NCBI RefSeq assembly: GCF_900142645.1
Contig: NZ_FRBP01000006.1
Span: 124,001-188,000, forward strand
Direction of reading: 5' to 3'
DNA: 64,000 bases
Source of the DNA: Eubacterium callanderi
GTDB lineage: Bacteria > Bacillota > Clostridia > Eubacteriales > Eubacteriaceae
Shown here: in pieces, positions 32,876 to 41,083 of the stretch
How positions within the stretch are numbered: the first letter of the stretch is position 1
Layout: each line of letters opens with the position of its first letter
The notes under the pieces: generated by a model
What the model was told of the DNA's origin: nothing
Database searches by the model: none
Seen by the model: the letters and a program-made list of their open reading frames with translations, nothing else
Translations under genes and position numbers: made by a program

Positions 32876-35260
32876 TTAATCCCTTAATTGGGCATTAAAT
32901 CCATTTTTGAGGTCAGATAAAATTTCGTCCATTACTGGATTAATGTCATCGTCCGTCAATGTTCTTTCAGGATGACGGAATAAAATTGAATAAGCCAGGC
33001 TCTTCTTTCCCTTTTCGATCTGTTCGCCCTGGTATACATCAAAAAGCTCGACATTTTCCATAATACCCGTATCGTGGGATTTGATCGTCGCCTCAATTTT
33101 TGAAGCCGGCACATCCTCATCCAGGACAAGAGCGATGTCTCTTGAGGAACCAGGATACTTGGGCATTTCGACAAATTTAATGGCGTCCTGCTGTAATCCG
33201 GCCATTACGTCAAAGTCCAGCTCACAGGCGTATGTGCGTTTCGGCAGATCATAGTTTTTAACAACTACTGGGTGTATCTCCCCTATCTGTCCAACGAGGG
33301 TATCCCCCACTCTTATCTCCGCCTTTCTTCCTGGGTGATAGAGGTCTGGTCCCGCCAGAACAAAGTCGTAATCAGCAATACCTGAACGGTCGAGCAGCAG
33401 CTCAACAACGCCCTTAATATCAAAATAGTCGGTATTTCCATAGGAAGAAATGACCAGGTGCTTGCGCTCAATGGGCAGTTCACCCTTATTTGGATTTTTA
33501 TGGTAGGTCTGGGCAAATTCAAAGAAACGGCCCTGTGGATTTTTACGGTTATGGTTTAAGCTCACCACTTCCAGCTGGTGACCGACCAGTGTGTTGCGCA
33601 TAATGCTGTTTTCCTCGCCGAGTGGGTTGATAAGCGGAACCAGATCGTCACCGCAGTCCATATTTAAAGCGTTGATACGGTTGACACTGGTGAAAGAAGT
33701 GGTAAGGGTCTGATAGTATCCAGCGCCTACCAGCAGACTCTGAAGCATATCCTGGTATTTCTGTTTAACAGTCTTTCCGCCAACGAGAGTGGTTCCACCC
33801 ATAATGGTGCTTGGAATCCTGTTGTAACCGTAAATTCGCGCGACCTCTTCTGCCAGGTCTTCACGAATTTCAAGATCCTGTCGGTAGTCGGGTACCTTGA
33901 CAACCAGATTACCTTTTCCCTTATTTTCAACGGTCAGGAACAGTCTTTCAAAAATACGGATGATTTCATCTTCAGAGAGATCAATACCGATGAAACGGTT
34001 GATCCAGTCCACGTTCACAGCGACCTCATGTGGCTCTTCTGGTTTGAGGTAGACATCAATTATCCCCTCCAGAACATCGCAGGCACCGATCAGATCAAAC
34101 AGATAGGTTGCACGCAGAGCTGCGGTTTCAGCAAGACCTGGATAGATGCCCTTTTCATAGCGTCCAGAAGCCTCTGTACGCATGCCAAGCTTCTTAGATG
34201 TCAAACGGATGCTGGTTTTGTCAAAACAGGCGGATTCAAGAACAACATACTCCGTATTTTCTGTAATTTCTGAGTTAGCCCCCCCCATAATCCCAGCGAC
34301 AGCCACAGGGTATTTTCCGTTGGTGATCATCATCATGGATTCATCAATATCACGTTCTTTGTCATCCAGTGTGACAACAGTCTTTTCCTTATTGCCGGTT
34401 TTAACCACAATCTCGTCAGAATTAAGGCTCTTGTAATCAAAGGCGTGAAGCGGCTGTCCAAGCTCTAACATAACGTAATTTGTCACGTCGACAATATTGT
34501 TAATCGGGCGGACGCCACTGTTTAAAAGCTTAAGCTGCATCCACAGCGGAGAGGGCTCAATTTTTTTAACCTTGAACATTTTAGCCACATAGCGCGGGCA
34601 CAGCTCTGTTTCGACTTTAACACTCAGATAATCGGCAATTTGGTTTTGAGTTTCTTTTTTATCATAGAGTTTAACGGGAGCCACCGCCTCGTCAAGCGCT
34701 GCCGCAGCTTCACGCGCAATGCCATAAATGGACTGGCAGTCTCCGCGGTTGGCCGTTAATTCCACCTCGATGATGCTGTCATCAATCCAGAGCAGATCAC
34801 GCACCTCAACACCCAGCTCCGTATTTTCAGGCAGAATATAGATACCATTTTTAATTTCAGGGGTAAACAGATCCGTATTCATCCCCAGCTCTTCAACAGA
34901 GCACATCATGCCATAGGACATAATGCCGCGAAAATCGGTACGGCTCATTTTATGACCACCGGCTACCACTGAGTTTTCTACCGCAACCGGGACAACCGCT
35001 CCTTCAAAAACATTGGTTGCACTGGTGACAATGGTCAAGGGTGACGCAGCTGCCACATCAATCTGGCAGACAACCAGTTTATCAGCATCAGGGTGCTTTT
35101 CAATTTTAACAATCTTACCAGTGATAACGCCGGAAACTTCATCCGAAATGGGATCGATTGTTTCCACCTTTGTGCCGGACATTGTCAGGATATCCCCGAA
35201 AGTTTTGGGGTCCTGTTCAATTTTTACATATTCTTTTAACCAGTTGAGTGATACTAACAT
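32876..35260 (-). CDS. pheT: Phenylalanyl-tRNA synthetase beta subunit
   Basis: 794 aa, standard domain order: N-terminal B1, OB-fold tRNA-binding domain (SDEVSGVITGKIVKIEKHPDADKLVVCQIDV), B3/B4 editing domain, B5, catalytic-like core, and C-terminal ferredoxin-like anticodon-binding domain (FVEMPKYPGSSRDIALVLDEDVP). Partner of PheS in the alpha2-beta2 enzyme. It follows pheS by 12 bases and is under the same T-box. Confidence 0.97.
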   Translation of the reverse strand: MLVSLNWLKEYVKIEQDPKTFGDILTMSGTKVETIDPISDEVSGVITGKIVKIEKHPDADKLVVCQIDVAAASPLTIVTSATNVFEGAVVPVAVENSVVAGGHKMSRTDFRGIMSYGMMCSVEELGMNTDLFTPEIKNGIYILPENTELGVEVRDLLWIDDSIIEVELTANRGDCQSIYGIAREAAAALDEAVAPVKLYDKKETQNQIADYLSVKVETELCPRYVAKMFKVKKIEPSPLWMQLKLLNSGVRPINNIVDVTNYVMLELGQPLHAFDYKSLNSDEIVVKTGNKEKTVVTLDDKERDIDESMMMITNGKYPVAVAGIMGGANSEITENTEYVVLESACFDKTSIRLTSKKLGMRTEASGRYEKGIYPGLAETAALRATYLFDLIGACDVLEGIIDVYLKPEEPHEVAVNVDWINRFIGIDLSEDEIIRIFERLFLTVENKGKGNLVVKVPDYRQDLEIREDLAEEVARIYGYNRIPSTIMGGTTLVGGKTVKQKYQDMLQSLLVGAGYYQTLTTSFTSVNRINALNMDCGDDLVPLINPLGEENSIMRNTLVGHQLEVVSLNHNRKNPQGRFFEFAQTYHKNPNKGELPIERKHLVISSYGNTDYFDIKGVVELLLDRSGIADYDFVLAGPDLYHPGRKAEIRVGDTLVGQIGEIHPVVVKNYDLPKRTYACELDFDVMAGLQQDAIKFVEMPKYPGSSRDIALVLDEDVPASKIEATIKSHDTGIMENVELFDVYQGEQIEKGKKSLAYSILFRHPERTLTDDDINPVMDEILSDLKNGFNAQLRD

Positions 35261-35272
35261 ATGGGGCTCCTC

Positions 35273-36295
35273 CTATTTGAATTGTGTCAGAAAACGCATA
35301 TCGTTTTCGAAAAGCAGACGTAAATCGTTGATTCCGTATTTGGTCATGGCCACACGTTCGAGGCCCATGCCGAAAGCGAATCCGCTGTAAACCTCTGGAT
35401 CAATGCCGCAGTGGCGCAGTACATTAGGATGTACCATCCCACATCCTAAAAGCTCAATCCATCCACTGTTACCGCACACTTTGCAGCCAGTGCCGCCACA
35501 TTTAAAGCAGGTCACGTCCATTTCAGCACTTGGCTCGGTGAAATAGAACTGGTGCGGGCGGAATTTAGTCTGGACAGTTTCTCCGAAAAGTTTTTTTGCG
35601 AACATATCCAGGGTTCCTTTTAAATCGGCCATTGTAATGCCCTTATCAATTACGAGCCCTTCCATCTGATGGAACACCGGTGAATGGGTCGCGTCAATTT
35701 CATCGGCGCGGTAAACGCGTCCCGGAGAGATAACACGCAGCGGCGGCTTTTCATCCATCATGACACGAACCTGAACGGGGGAAGTCTGCGTTCTTAAGAC
35801 AACCTCGTCATTGTAATAAAATGTTTCCTGTAAATCTCTGGCTGAATGCTCCTGTGGCATGTTAAGATAATCAAAATTATATTTTGACCATTCGATCTCT
35901 GGCCCTTCAGCAATGGAAAAGCCCATTCCCAGGAAGATTTCTTCCAGATCATTAATGATGATATTTAAGGGGTGCAAATTGCCTTCAGATGGTTTTTTAC
36001 CCGGCAAAGAGACGTCCAGCTTTTCTTTTTCAATGGCTGCCATCATTTCCGCTGTCTCCAGCGCTTCCTTTTTTCCGGCCAGTCCGGTTTCAATTTCTTC
36101 CCGAACCTCATTGGCCAACTTGCCAATAACAGGGCGCTCATCCTTGGAAAGCTTGCCCATTCCTTTTAAGGCCGCGGTTAAAACACCTTTTTTACCAAGA
36201 TATTTTACGCGGATGTCATCCAGCGATTTCATATCGCTGACAGTTTTCAGATCTTCCAAACAATTTTCTCTGATGCGATTTAATTCCTCTTGCAT
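35273..36295 (-). CDS. pheS: Phenylalanyl-tRNA synthetase alpha subunit
   Basis: 340 aa class-II synthetase catalytic subunit. N-terminal coiled coil, then motif 2 (VFHQMEGLVIDKGI) and motif 3 (GFAFGMGLERVAM). Start at ATG 36295, preceded by AAGGAG; the in-frame ATG at 36415 would run through the T-box RNA and is rejected. Confidence 0.97.
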   Translation of the reverse strand: MQEELNRIRENCLEDLKTVSDMKSLDDIRVKYLGKKGVLTAALKGMGKLSKDERPVIGKLANEVREEIETGLAGKKEALETAEMMAAIEKEKLDVSLPGKKPSEGNLHPLNIIINDLEEIFLGMGFSIAEGPEIEWSKYNFDYLNMPQEHSARDLQETFYYNDEVVLRTQTSPVQVRVMMDEKPPLRVISPGRVYRADEIDATHSPVFHQMEGLVIDKGITMADLKGTLDMFAKKLFGETVQTKFRPHQFYFTEPSAEMDVTCFKCGGTGCKVCGNSGWIELLGCGMVHPNVLRHCGIDPEVYSGFAFGMGLERVAMTKYGINDLRLLFENDMRFLTQFK

Positions 36296-36337
36296 TTTTA
36301 TCTCCTTTTTCATAATAACATTTTTATCGGATCGCGG

Positions 36338-36605
36338 CTGCAAACTAAAAAAGCCCTTCATGCAAAACTGCATAAAGGACGAATAAATTCCGCGGTACCA
36401 CCTTTGTTGCCGCAACCCATTTGGCGCGGCCCCTCACGTATAACGTCACGTTGACGTTGACCACTACAAGCACCATGTGCCTTGGCAGTCAAAACTCAGG
36501 AGGGAACTTCAGTAGCACTGTTCACCAAAACCCTCTCAGCCGCCGGGGTTTTCTCTCTGTAAGTGCGCGGCGTGCCGCCTACTTTCTCCATCATCGTCTT
36601 TATCT
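36338..36605 (-). promoter_or_regulatory. T-box leader of pheST
   Basis: The T-box core GGTGGTACCGCG lies at 36402-36391. Upstream is a long stem I region with GAAGTTCCC, where TTC (36506-36504) could be the phenylalanine specifier. Downstream, a terminator stem (CTTCATGCA paired with TGCATAAAG, about 36355-36377) ends in a T-run on the minus strand (36352-36347). Uncharged tRNA-Phe would allow read-through. The leader begins about ten bases after the methyltransferase stop codon. Confidence 0.92.
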
Positions 36606-36615
36606 TATTCTTTTT

Positions 36616-37449
36616 TTATTCGTGCATCGCCCGTGCGATATCATACATCAAAATACCTGCAGCTACCGAAACGTTTAAAGATTCAGCATGTCCGTACATG
36701 GGCAGCTTGTATAAGTCATCACACAGGTCCGCCATACTCTTTGACATTCCCTTTGACTCATTGCCAAGAATAATACCCACAGCTTTCTGTGCAGCCAGAG
36801 AAGCAGACAGACTGGTTTTTCCCTGAAGGGAGGTTCCGATCATACGTGTACCCTGCTCCTTTAGAAAAAGCACTGTCTTCTCAAGTGCGCCGGTTTGCAG
36901 CACTGGCAGGTGAAATACCGATCCCATGGCTCCGCGCAGGACTTTTTCATTGTATATGTCTGCGGTCTTTGATGAGCAGATAATACCATCAAAGCCAGCA
37001 GCATCCGCTGTTCGTATAATGGTTCCAACATTTCCCGGATCCTGCACATCATCTAATATAACATAACTCAGACATTTTTTCCCGTTTTTTTTGCATTTTT
37101 TTTCAAAAAATTTTTCAGAGGCATCAATTTTATGTGCCGTACATAAAACACCTTCCGGCATTTTCAAAGCCGACATGGCTTCAAAGACGCTGGTATCCAC
37201 AGTGAAAACCGGGATACCTGTGTCTTTCAGGCGTTTAAAAGCTGACTTTACAGTCTCTTCAGCTCCCTCAATCCACTGCGGTGTTACAAAAACCGCGGTA
37301 AACTCCACCTTCCAGGCTTCAGCCTCCATGAAAAGCTTGGTCCCTTCCAGAACAAACTGCTTTTCGCGGTCTCTGTTTTTTTTCTGTTTTAGCTTGATAA
37401 CATTCTTAACCGCTGCATTTTGGCGTGACGTAATTAATTCTTGGGCCAT
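36616..37449 (-). CDS. TrmH/SpoU-family RNA methyltransferase
   Basis: 277 aa. A small N-terminal substrate-binding domain (ITSRQNAAVKNVIKLKQKKNRDREKQFVLEGTKLF) precedes the SPOUT domain with its three motifs: LDDVQDPGNVGTIIRTADAAGF, GIILGNESKGMS and LPMYGHAESLNVSVAAGILMYD. It methylates ribose in 23S rRNA or tRNA; the exact site is unknown. Start ATG 37449, five bases after the ktrA stop, so probably co-transcribed with ktrBA. Confidence 0.9.
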   Translation of the reverse strand: MAQELITSRQNAAVKNVIKLKQKKNRDREKQFVLEGTKLFMEAEAWKVEFTAVFVTPQWIEGAEETVKSAFKRLKDTGIPVFTVDTSVFEAMSALKMPEGVLCTAHKIDASEKFFEKKCKKNGKKCLSYVILDDVQDPGNVGTIIRTADAAGFDGIICSSKTADIYNEKVLRGAMGSVFHLPVLQTGALEKTVLFLKEQGTRMIGTSLQGKTSLSASLAAQKAVGIILGNESKGMSKSMADLCDDLYKLPMYGHAESLNVSVAAGILMYDIARAMHE

Positions 37450-37453
37450 GATT

Positions 37454-38122
37454 TTAATTTCCAGCCTGATAGAGCCGGGTGACATCATTAATATCAGTAT
37501 TATCTCCGATTACGACCAGCTTGTCACCGGCCCGGATAACATCCGTCGCCACCGGAGAAACATTCAAATGATCCTGAGACCGGATCGCAATGATATTAAG
37601 CCCGTACTTGGTACGCATATCCAGTGATTCCAGAGCCTGGTTTTCCCATTTGTGCAAAGCGTCAACCTCAACAATCGAATGGTCTGTATCCAGCTCCAGT
37701 GCATCGATAAAATCGCCGGAATAAAGGCTGTGGCCAACACGTTCCCCCATATCACGCTCTGGTGAAAAGACCTTTTTTACCCCCAATTTGAGCAGAACCT
37801 TTTCGTGCTGTGCATTGTTGGCTTTTCCATAAATTTCCTGAATTCCAAGCTCCTGCGCATTGACAACCCCCATGATACTACTGTTGATATCAGAAGTAAT
37901 AGAAATAATGACCGCGTCCACATTTTTTAAGCCAATGGACTTCAGAGCATTAATATCTGAGACGTCAGCCTGCACAGCATAAGTGACATAGTTGGCAATA
38001 TTCTGCACCTTTTCCTCATTCTTATCAACAACGATCACGTTTGATCCCAACTCACTCAAAGTGATGGCGAGCGCTTCGCCGAAACGGCCAAGCCCCAGAA
38101 TAGCAAACTGTTTTTCTTTCAA
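37454..38122 (-). CDS. ktrA: K+ uptake regulatory subunit KtrA (RCK protein)
   Basis: 222 aa cytosolic ring-forming subunit. The RCK_N nucleotide-binding motif is GLGRFGEALA (8-17) with a conserved acid at the second strand end (VVDKNEE), followed by an RCK_C domain (about 135-220). It gates KtrB according to ATP/ADP or NAD binding. Twelve bases after ktrB. Confidence 0.93.
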   Translation of the reverse strand: MKEKQFAILGLGRFGEALAITLSELGSNVIVVDKNEEKVQNIANYVTYAVQADVSDINALKSIGLKNVDAVIISITSDINSSIMGVVNAQELGIQEIYGKANNAQHEKVLLKLGVKKVFSPERDMGERVGHSLYSGDFIDALELDTDHSIVEVDALHKWENQALESLDMRTKYGLNIIAIRSQDHLNVSPVATDVIRAGDKLVVIGDNTDINDVTRLYQAGN

Positions 38123-38134
38123 TTTATGCTCCTT

Positions 38135-39487
38135 TTAACCAATCAAGACATTGCCTTCAGGCAGCTTGAACTGGCCTTTATTCTCAAGTTCTTTTCTTTC
38201 TTTTCTTGTAATAACATAAGCGATCGTGAGCGGCCCGACACGTCCGATAAACATTGTGATAATCAACGCAACCTTGCTGAGTGCATGTAGGTGCGGTGTT
38301 AAATCACAGGTAAGCCCAACAGTGGAGTAGGCCGAAAACACCTCAAAGGTAATGGCCATTGGGTCAGCTCCAGGTTCGCAGACCATCAAAACCATAATAA
38401 TGACAATAATAATGGAAATACCGATAGTCAGCACACATGCCGCCCGCTTAATGGTAATCTCCGGGATACGACGTTTAAAACAGGTAACATCCTTCCGGCC
38501 CATCAGTTCAGTAAACAATGTGATAGCCATCATGGCCACGGCTGTTGTTTTTACCCCGCCTGCCGTCGATCCGGGTGATCCGCCGATAAACATCAGCACA
38601 ATCGTCAGCACCTTGGAAACCGGGTTGAGCCCTGTCTGGCTGATGGTATTGGAACCGGCTGTACGCGGCGTTACAGACTGATAAAAGGCAGCGTAAATTT
38701 TCCCATACCATGGCAGATTCCCCATGGTTTCAGGGTTCGCATGCTCAAAAATATAAAAAAGCACAGCACCGCCCACTACCAAAATAGCGGTGATGCTTAA
38801 AACAATTTTAGAGTGCATGCTCAGCCGTCTGGTTGTCCGATAGCTCACGATTTCACTGGTAACCGCAAAACCCAGACCGCCGACAACAATAAGTGCACAA
38901 ACAGTAAAGTTCAGCAAAAAGTTATTGGCATATCCTGTAAAGCTCTGGAAGCCGCCGATCAAATCAAAACCACCGTTACAAAACGAGGAAATCGAATGCC
39001 AGATACCAAAATAAATACCTTTCCCTAATCCGTAATCCGGAACAAAAACAAAGGACAGCAGCAGCGCGCCGATCCCTTCAATCACCAGGCAGGAAAAAAC
39101 AATGTATTTGGTGAATTTCACAACCCCCTGTACCCTGTCTGAATTGACAGAGGATTGGATGAGCAGACGGTTTTTAATTGTAATACGCTTACCCGCCAGT
39201 ACGAAAAAAATAGTCATCAAAGACATAAATCCGAGACCGCCAATTTGAATTAAAAGAATAATGACAATCTGTCCAAACAACGACCAGTAGGTCCCTGTAT
39301 CCACAACTACTAATCCTGTAACACATACGCTGGAGGTCGCTGTAAATAAACAGTTCAGAAATCCCGGACTTTGACCGGAGGCACTGGAGACTGGCAGGTT
39401 CAGAATCACTGCCCCCAGAAATATCACTGCTGCAAAGCCGAACATCAGAATTTCGGCTGGAGAACGGTGCCGCATAAAGGTAGTCAT
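38135..39487 (-). CDS. ktrB: K+ transporter subunit KtrB (TrkH family)
   Basis: 450-aa membrane protein with four repeated M1-P-M2 units; filter loops include TSSVCVTGLVVVDTG, SISSFCNGGFDLIG, PRTAGSNT and SAYSTVGLTCDL, each with the single conserved glycine. KtrB of this family often couples K+ with Na+, which would fit a Na+-based energy economy. Start ATG 39487 is used (AAAGGTGG just upstream); ATG 39517 and GTG 39553 are possible longer starts. Confidence 0.93.
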   Translation of the reverse strand: MTTFMRHRSPAEILMFGFAAVIFLGAVILNLPVSSASGQSPGFLNCLFTATSSVCVTGLVVVDTGTYWSLFGQIVIILLIQIGGLGFMSLMTIFFVLAGKRITIKNRLLIQSSVNSDRVQGVVKFTKYIVFSCLVIEGIGALLLSFVFVPDYGLGKGIYFGIWHSISSFCNGGFDLIGGFQSFTGYANNFLLNFTVCALIVVGGLGFAVTSEIVSYRTTRRLSMHSKIVLSITAILVVGGAVLFYIFEHANPETMGNLPWYGKIYAAFYQSVTPRTAGSNTISQTGLNPVSKVLTIVLMFIGGSPGSTAGGVKTTAVAMMAITLFTELMGRKDVTCFKRRIPEITIKRAACVLTIGISIIIVIIMVLMVCEPGADPMAITFEVFSAYSTVGLTCDLTPHLHALSKVALIITMFIGRVGPLTIAYVITRKERKELENKGQFKLPEGNVLIG

Positions 39488-39651
39488 ACGGCCACCTTTT
39501 TTAACAATGTTTATCATTTGTCTGCTCCAAGTAAGTATTTTATTTGCTTTCACCTATTGTACCATTCTGTCAAAAAAAAGCAAGATCATTTACTGCAACT
39601 AATGCCTTTCTAAAGGAGATTATTACCCAACAAGGTGAAAATATCACATAA

Positions 39652-39682
39652 AAAAAACTTCCCAAGGACTGAGAAGTTTTTT
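39652..39682 (-). terminator. Terminator of infC-rpmI-rplT
   Basis: AAAAAACTTC (39652-39661) and GAAGTTTTTT (39673-39682) pair; the T-run on the minus strand follows the rplT stop by about 20 bases. Confidence 0.85.
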
Positions 39683-39699
39683 GTCTTGGTTCTTAAAGC

Positions 39700-40056
39700 T
39701 TAAGCCTGATGTGCTTTTGCAACATCAACTAATTTTGCGAATGCATTAATGTCATTCATTGCTAAATCAGCTAAAATTTTACGGTCCATTTCAACGCCAG
39801 CCTGTTTCAGGCCAAACATGAATTTGCTGTAGCTTAAACCATACATACGGGCACCTGCATTAATACGGGTAATCCATAATCTTCTGAAATTTCTTTTCTT
39901 TTCTTTACGACCTCTGTAAGAAGAACGAAGTGCACGCATAACTGCTTCGTTCGCTGGTCTGTATAACTTGCTTTTAGCACCATAATAGCCTTTTGCAAGT
40001 TTTAATACTTTTTTATGCTTCTTTTTGGCATTAACGCCTTTTTTAATTCTAGCCAT
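39700..40056 (-). CDS. rplT: 50S ribosomal protein L20
   Basis: 118 aa, typical [33 protein letters not shown] start and [18 protein letters not shown] near the end. It nucleates assembly of the large subunit and represses its own operon through the leader RNA. AGGAGG precedes the ATG. Confidence 0.99.
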   Translation of the reverse strand: MARIKKGVNAKKKHKKVLKLAKGYYGAKSKLYRPANEAVMRALRSSYRGRKEKKRNFRRLWITRINAGARMYGLSYSKFMFGLKQAGVEMDRKILADLAMNDINAFAKLVDVAKAHQA

Positions 40057-40080
40057 TAAAATTTTCCTCCTTGCTCACTA

Positions 40081-40275
40081 TTATTTCATTAACATTTTTT
40101 TGACAACTTTTGCGTCACTTGGTACTAAATAACCAGCTTTTCTAAGATTTCTCTTTCTCTTCTGGCTTTTCTTATTTAAGATGTGGCTTTTATAAGCCTT
40201 AGCGCGTTTGATCACACCTGATTTTTTCACTTTGAAGCGCTTTGCAGCACCACGATGGGATTTCATTTTTGGCAT
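40081..40275 (-). CDS. rpmI: 50S ribosomal protein L35
   Basis: 64 aa, [33 protein letters not shown]..., the complete standard protein. Between infC and rplT in the classical infC-rpmI-rplT order. Confidence 0.99.
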   Translation of the reverse strand: MPKMKSHRGAAKRFKVKKSGVIKRAKAYKSHILNKKSQKRKRNLRKAGYLVPSDAKVVKKMLMK

Positions 40276-40365
40276 AGTCGATTCCTCCTCCCTATCTTCG
40301 TCAACTTATTTTTTTATTTTATTTATATAATGAAGTATAAAAAGTTATACCATTATAGGCTTAGC

Positions 40366-40887
40366 TTACTTATCCTTTTTAGGGGATAAGAACATGACCA
40401 TGCTGCGGCCTTCCATTTTTGGTGGCTTGTCAACCGTACCATAATCAGTTACACGTTCAGCGAAGTCAAGTAAAACACCCCTACCCTGATCCGTATAAGC
40501 CATCTCACGGCCTCTGAAACGGATGGATACTTTGACACGATTGCCCTGTTCTAAGAACTTGATACAATTTTTGATTTTAACCATGATGTCGTGTTCCTCA
40601 ACCCGTACAGACATACGGATTTCTTTGATAACAACCGCTTTCTGGTTTTTCTTTGCTTCTTTAACACGTCGCATTTCTTCGTAACGGAATTTACCGTAGT
40701 CCAGAATTTTGCAGACCGGTGGTTTCGCGTTAGGAGAAACCTTAACGAGATCCAGACTCTTTTCATCTGCCAGTTTTTGTGCTTCTTTTGTCGGCATAAC
40801 GCCCAGCATTTCTCCGTTTGCATCAATTACGCGGACTTCACGATCGCGGATTTCCTCGTTAATCTCGTGTTGAACTTCTCTTGCTAT
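40366..40887 (-). CDS. infC: Translation initiation factor IF-3 (non-AUG start)
   Basis: 173 aa from the proposed start, reading (M)AREVQHEINEEIRDREVRVID. The N- and C-domains and the linker (RVKEAKKNQKAVVIKEIRMSVRVEEHDI) are normal. No ATG, GTG or TTG lies near: the in-frame ATG at 40953 is inside the leader and has no ribosome site. GGAGGTG (40901-40895) is followed by ATT at 40893, too close, and ATA at 40887, at good spacing. IF-3 genes often use a rare codon that IF-3 itself rejects, giving autoregulation. Confidence 0.88.
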   Translation of the reverse strand: MAREVQHEINEEIRDREVRVIDANGEMLGVMPTKEAQKLADEKSLDLVKVSPNAKPPVCKILDYGKFRYEEMRRVKEAKKNQKAVVIKEIRMSVRVEEHDIMVKIKNCIKFLEQGNRVKVSIRFRGREMAYTDQGRGVLLDFAERVTDYGTVDKPPKMEGRSMVMFLSPKKDK

Positions 40888-40904
40888 AGTAATACACCTC
40901 CATT

Positions 40905-41035
40905 TATAGGAATTTATTAAACAAAAATGCAGGTAGACATAGTCCACCTGCATTAAACAATCAATTACTTAAATTGCTATGAACCCGCCTTGTTAAAAGA
41001 CCAGGTGAGAAGTGGACACCTCTGCTTTGTTTGCT
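40905..41035 (-). promoter_or_regulatory. L20-type leader of infC-rpmI-rplT
   Basis: The untranslated RNA contains GAGGTGTCC and CACCTGG segments and then a terminator hairpin, ATGCAGGTGGAC paired with GTCTACCTGCAT (40953-40928), ending in a T-run. The arrangement matches the Firmicute L20 leader, where L20 binding causes premature termination. The family assignment is by arrangement and partial motif only. Confidence 0.72.
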
Positions 41036-41041
41036 TTATTT

Positions 41042-41070
41042 AGTATATAGCAGTCATAAATAATTGTCAA
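41042..41070 (-). promoter_or_regulatory. Promoter of infC-rpmI-rplT
   Basis: On the minus strand TTGACA (41070-41065), 17-bp spacer, TATACT (41047-41042): near-consensus. Confidence 0.8.
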
Positions 41071-41083
41071 GCACTTTTTAAAA

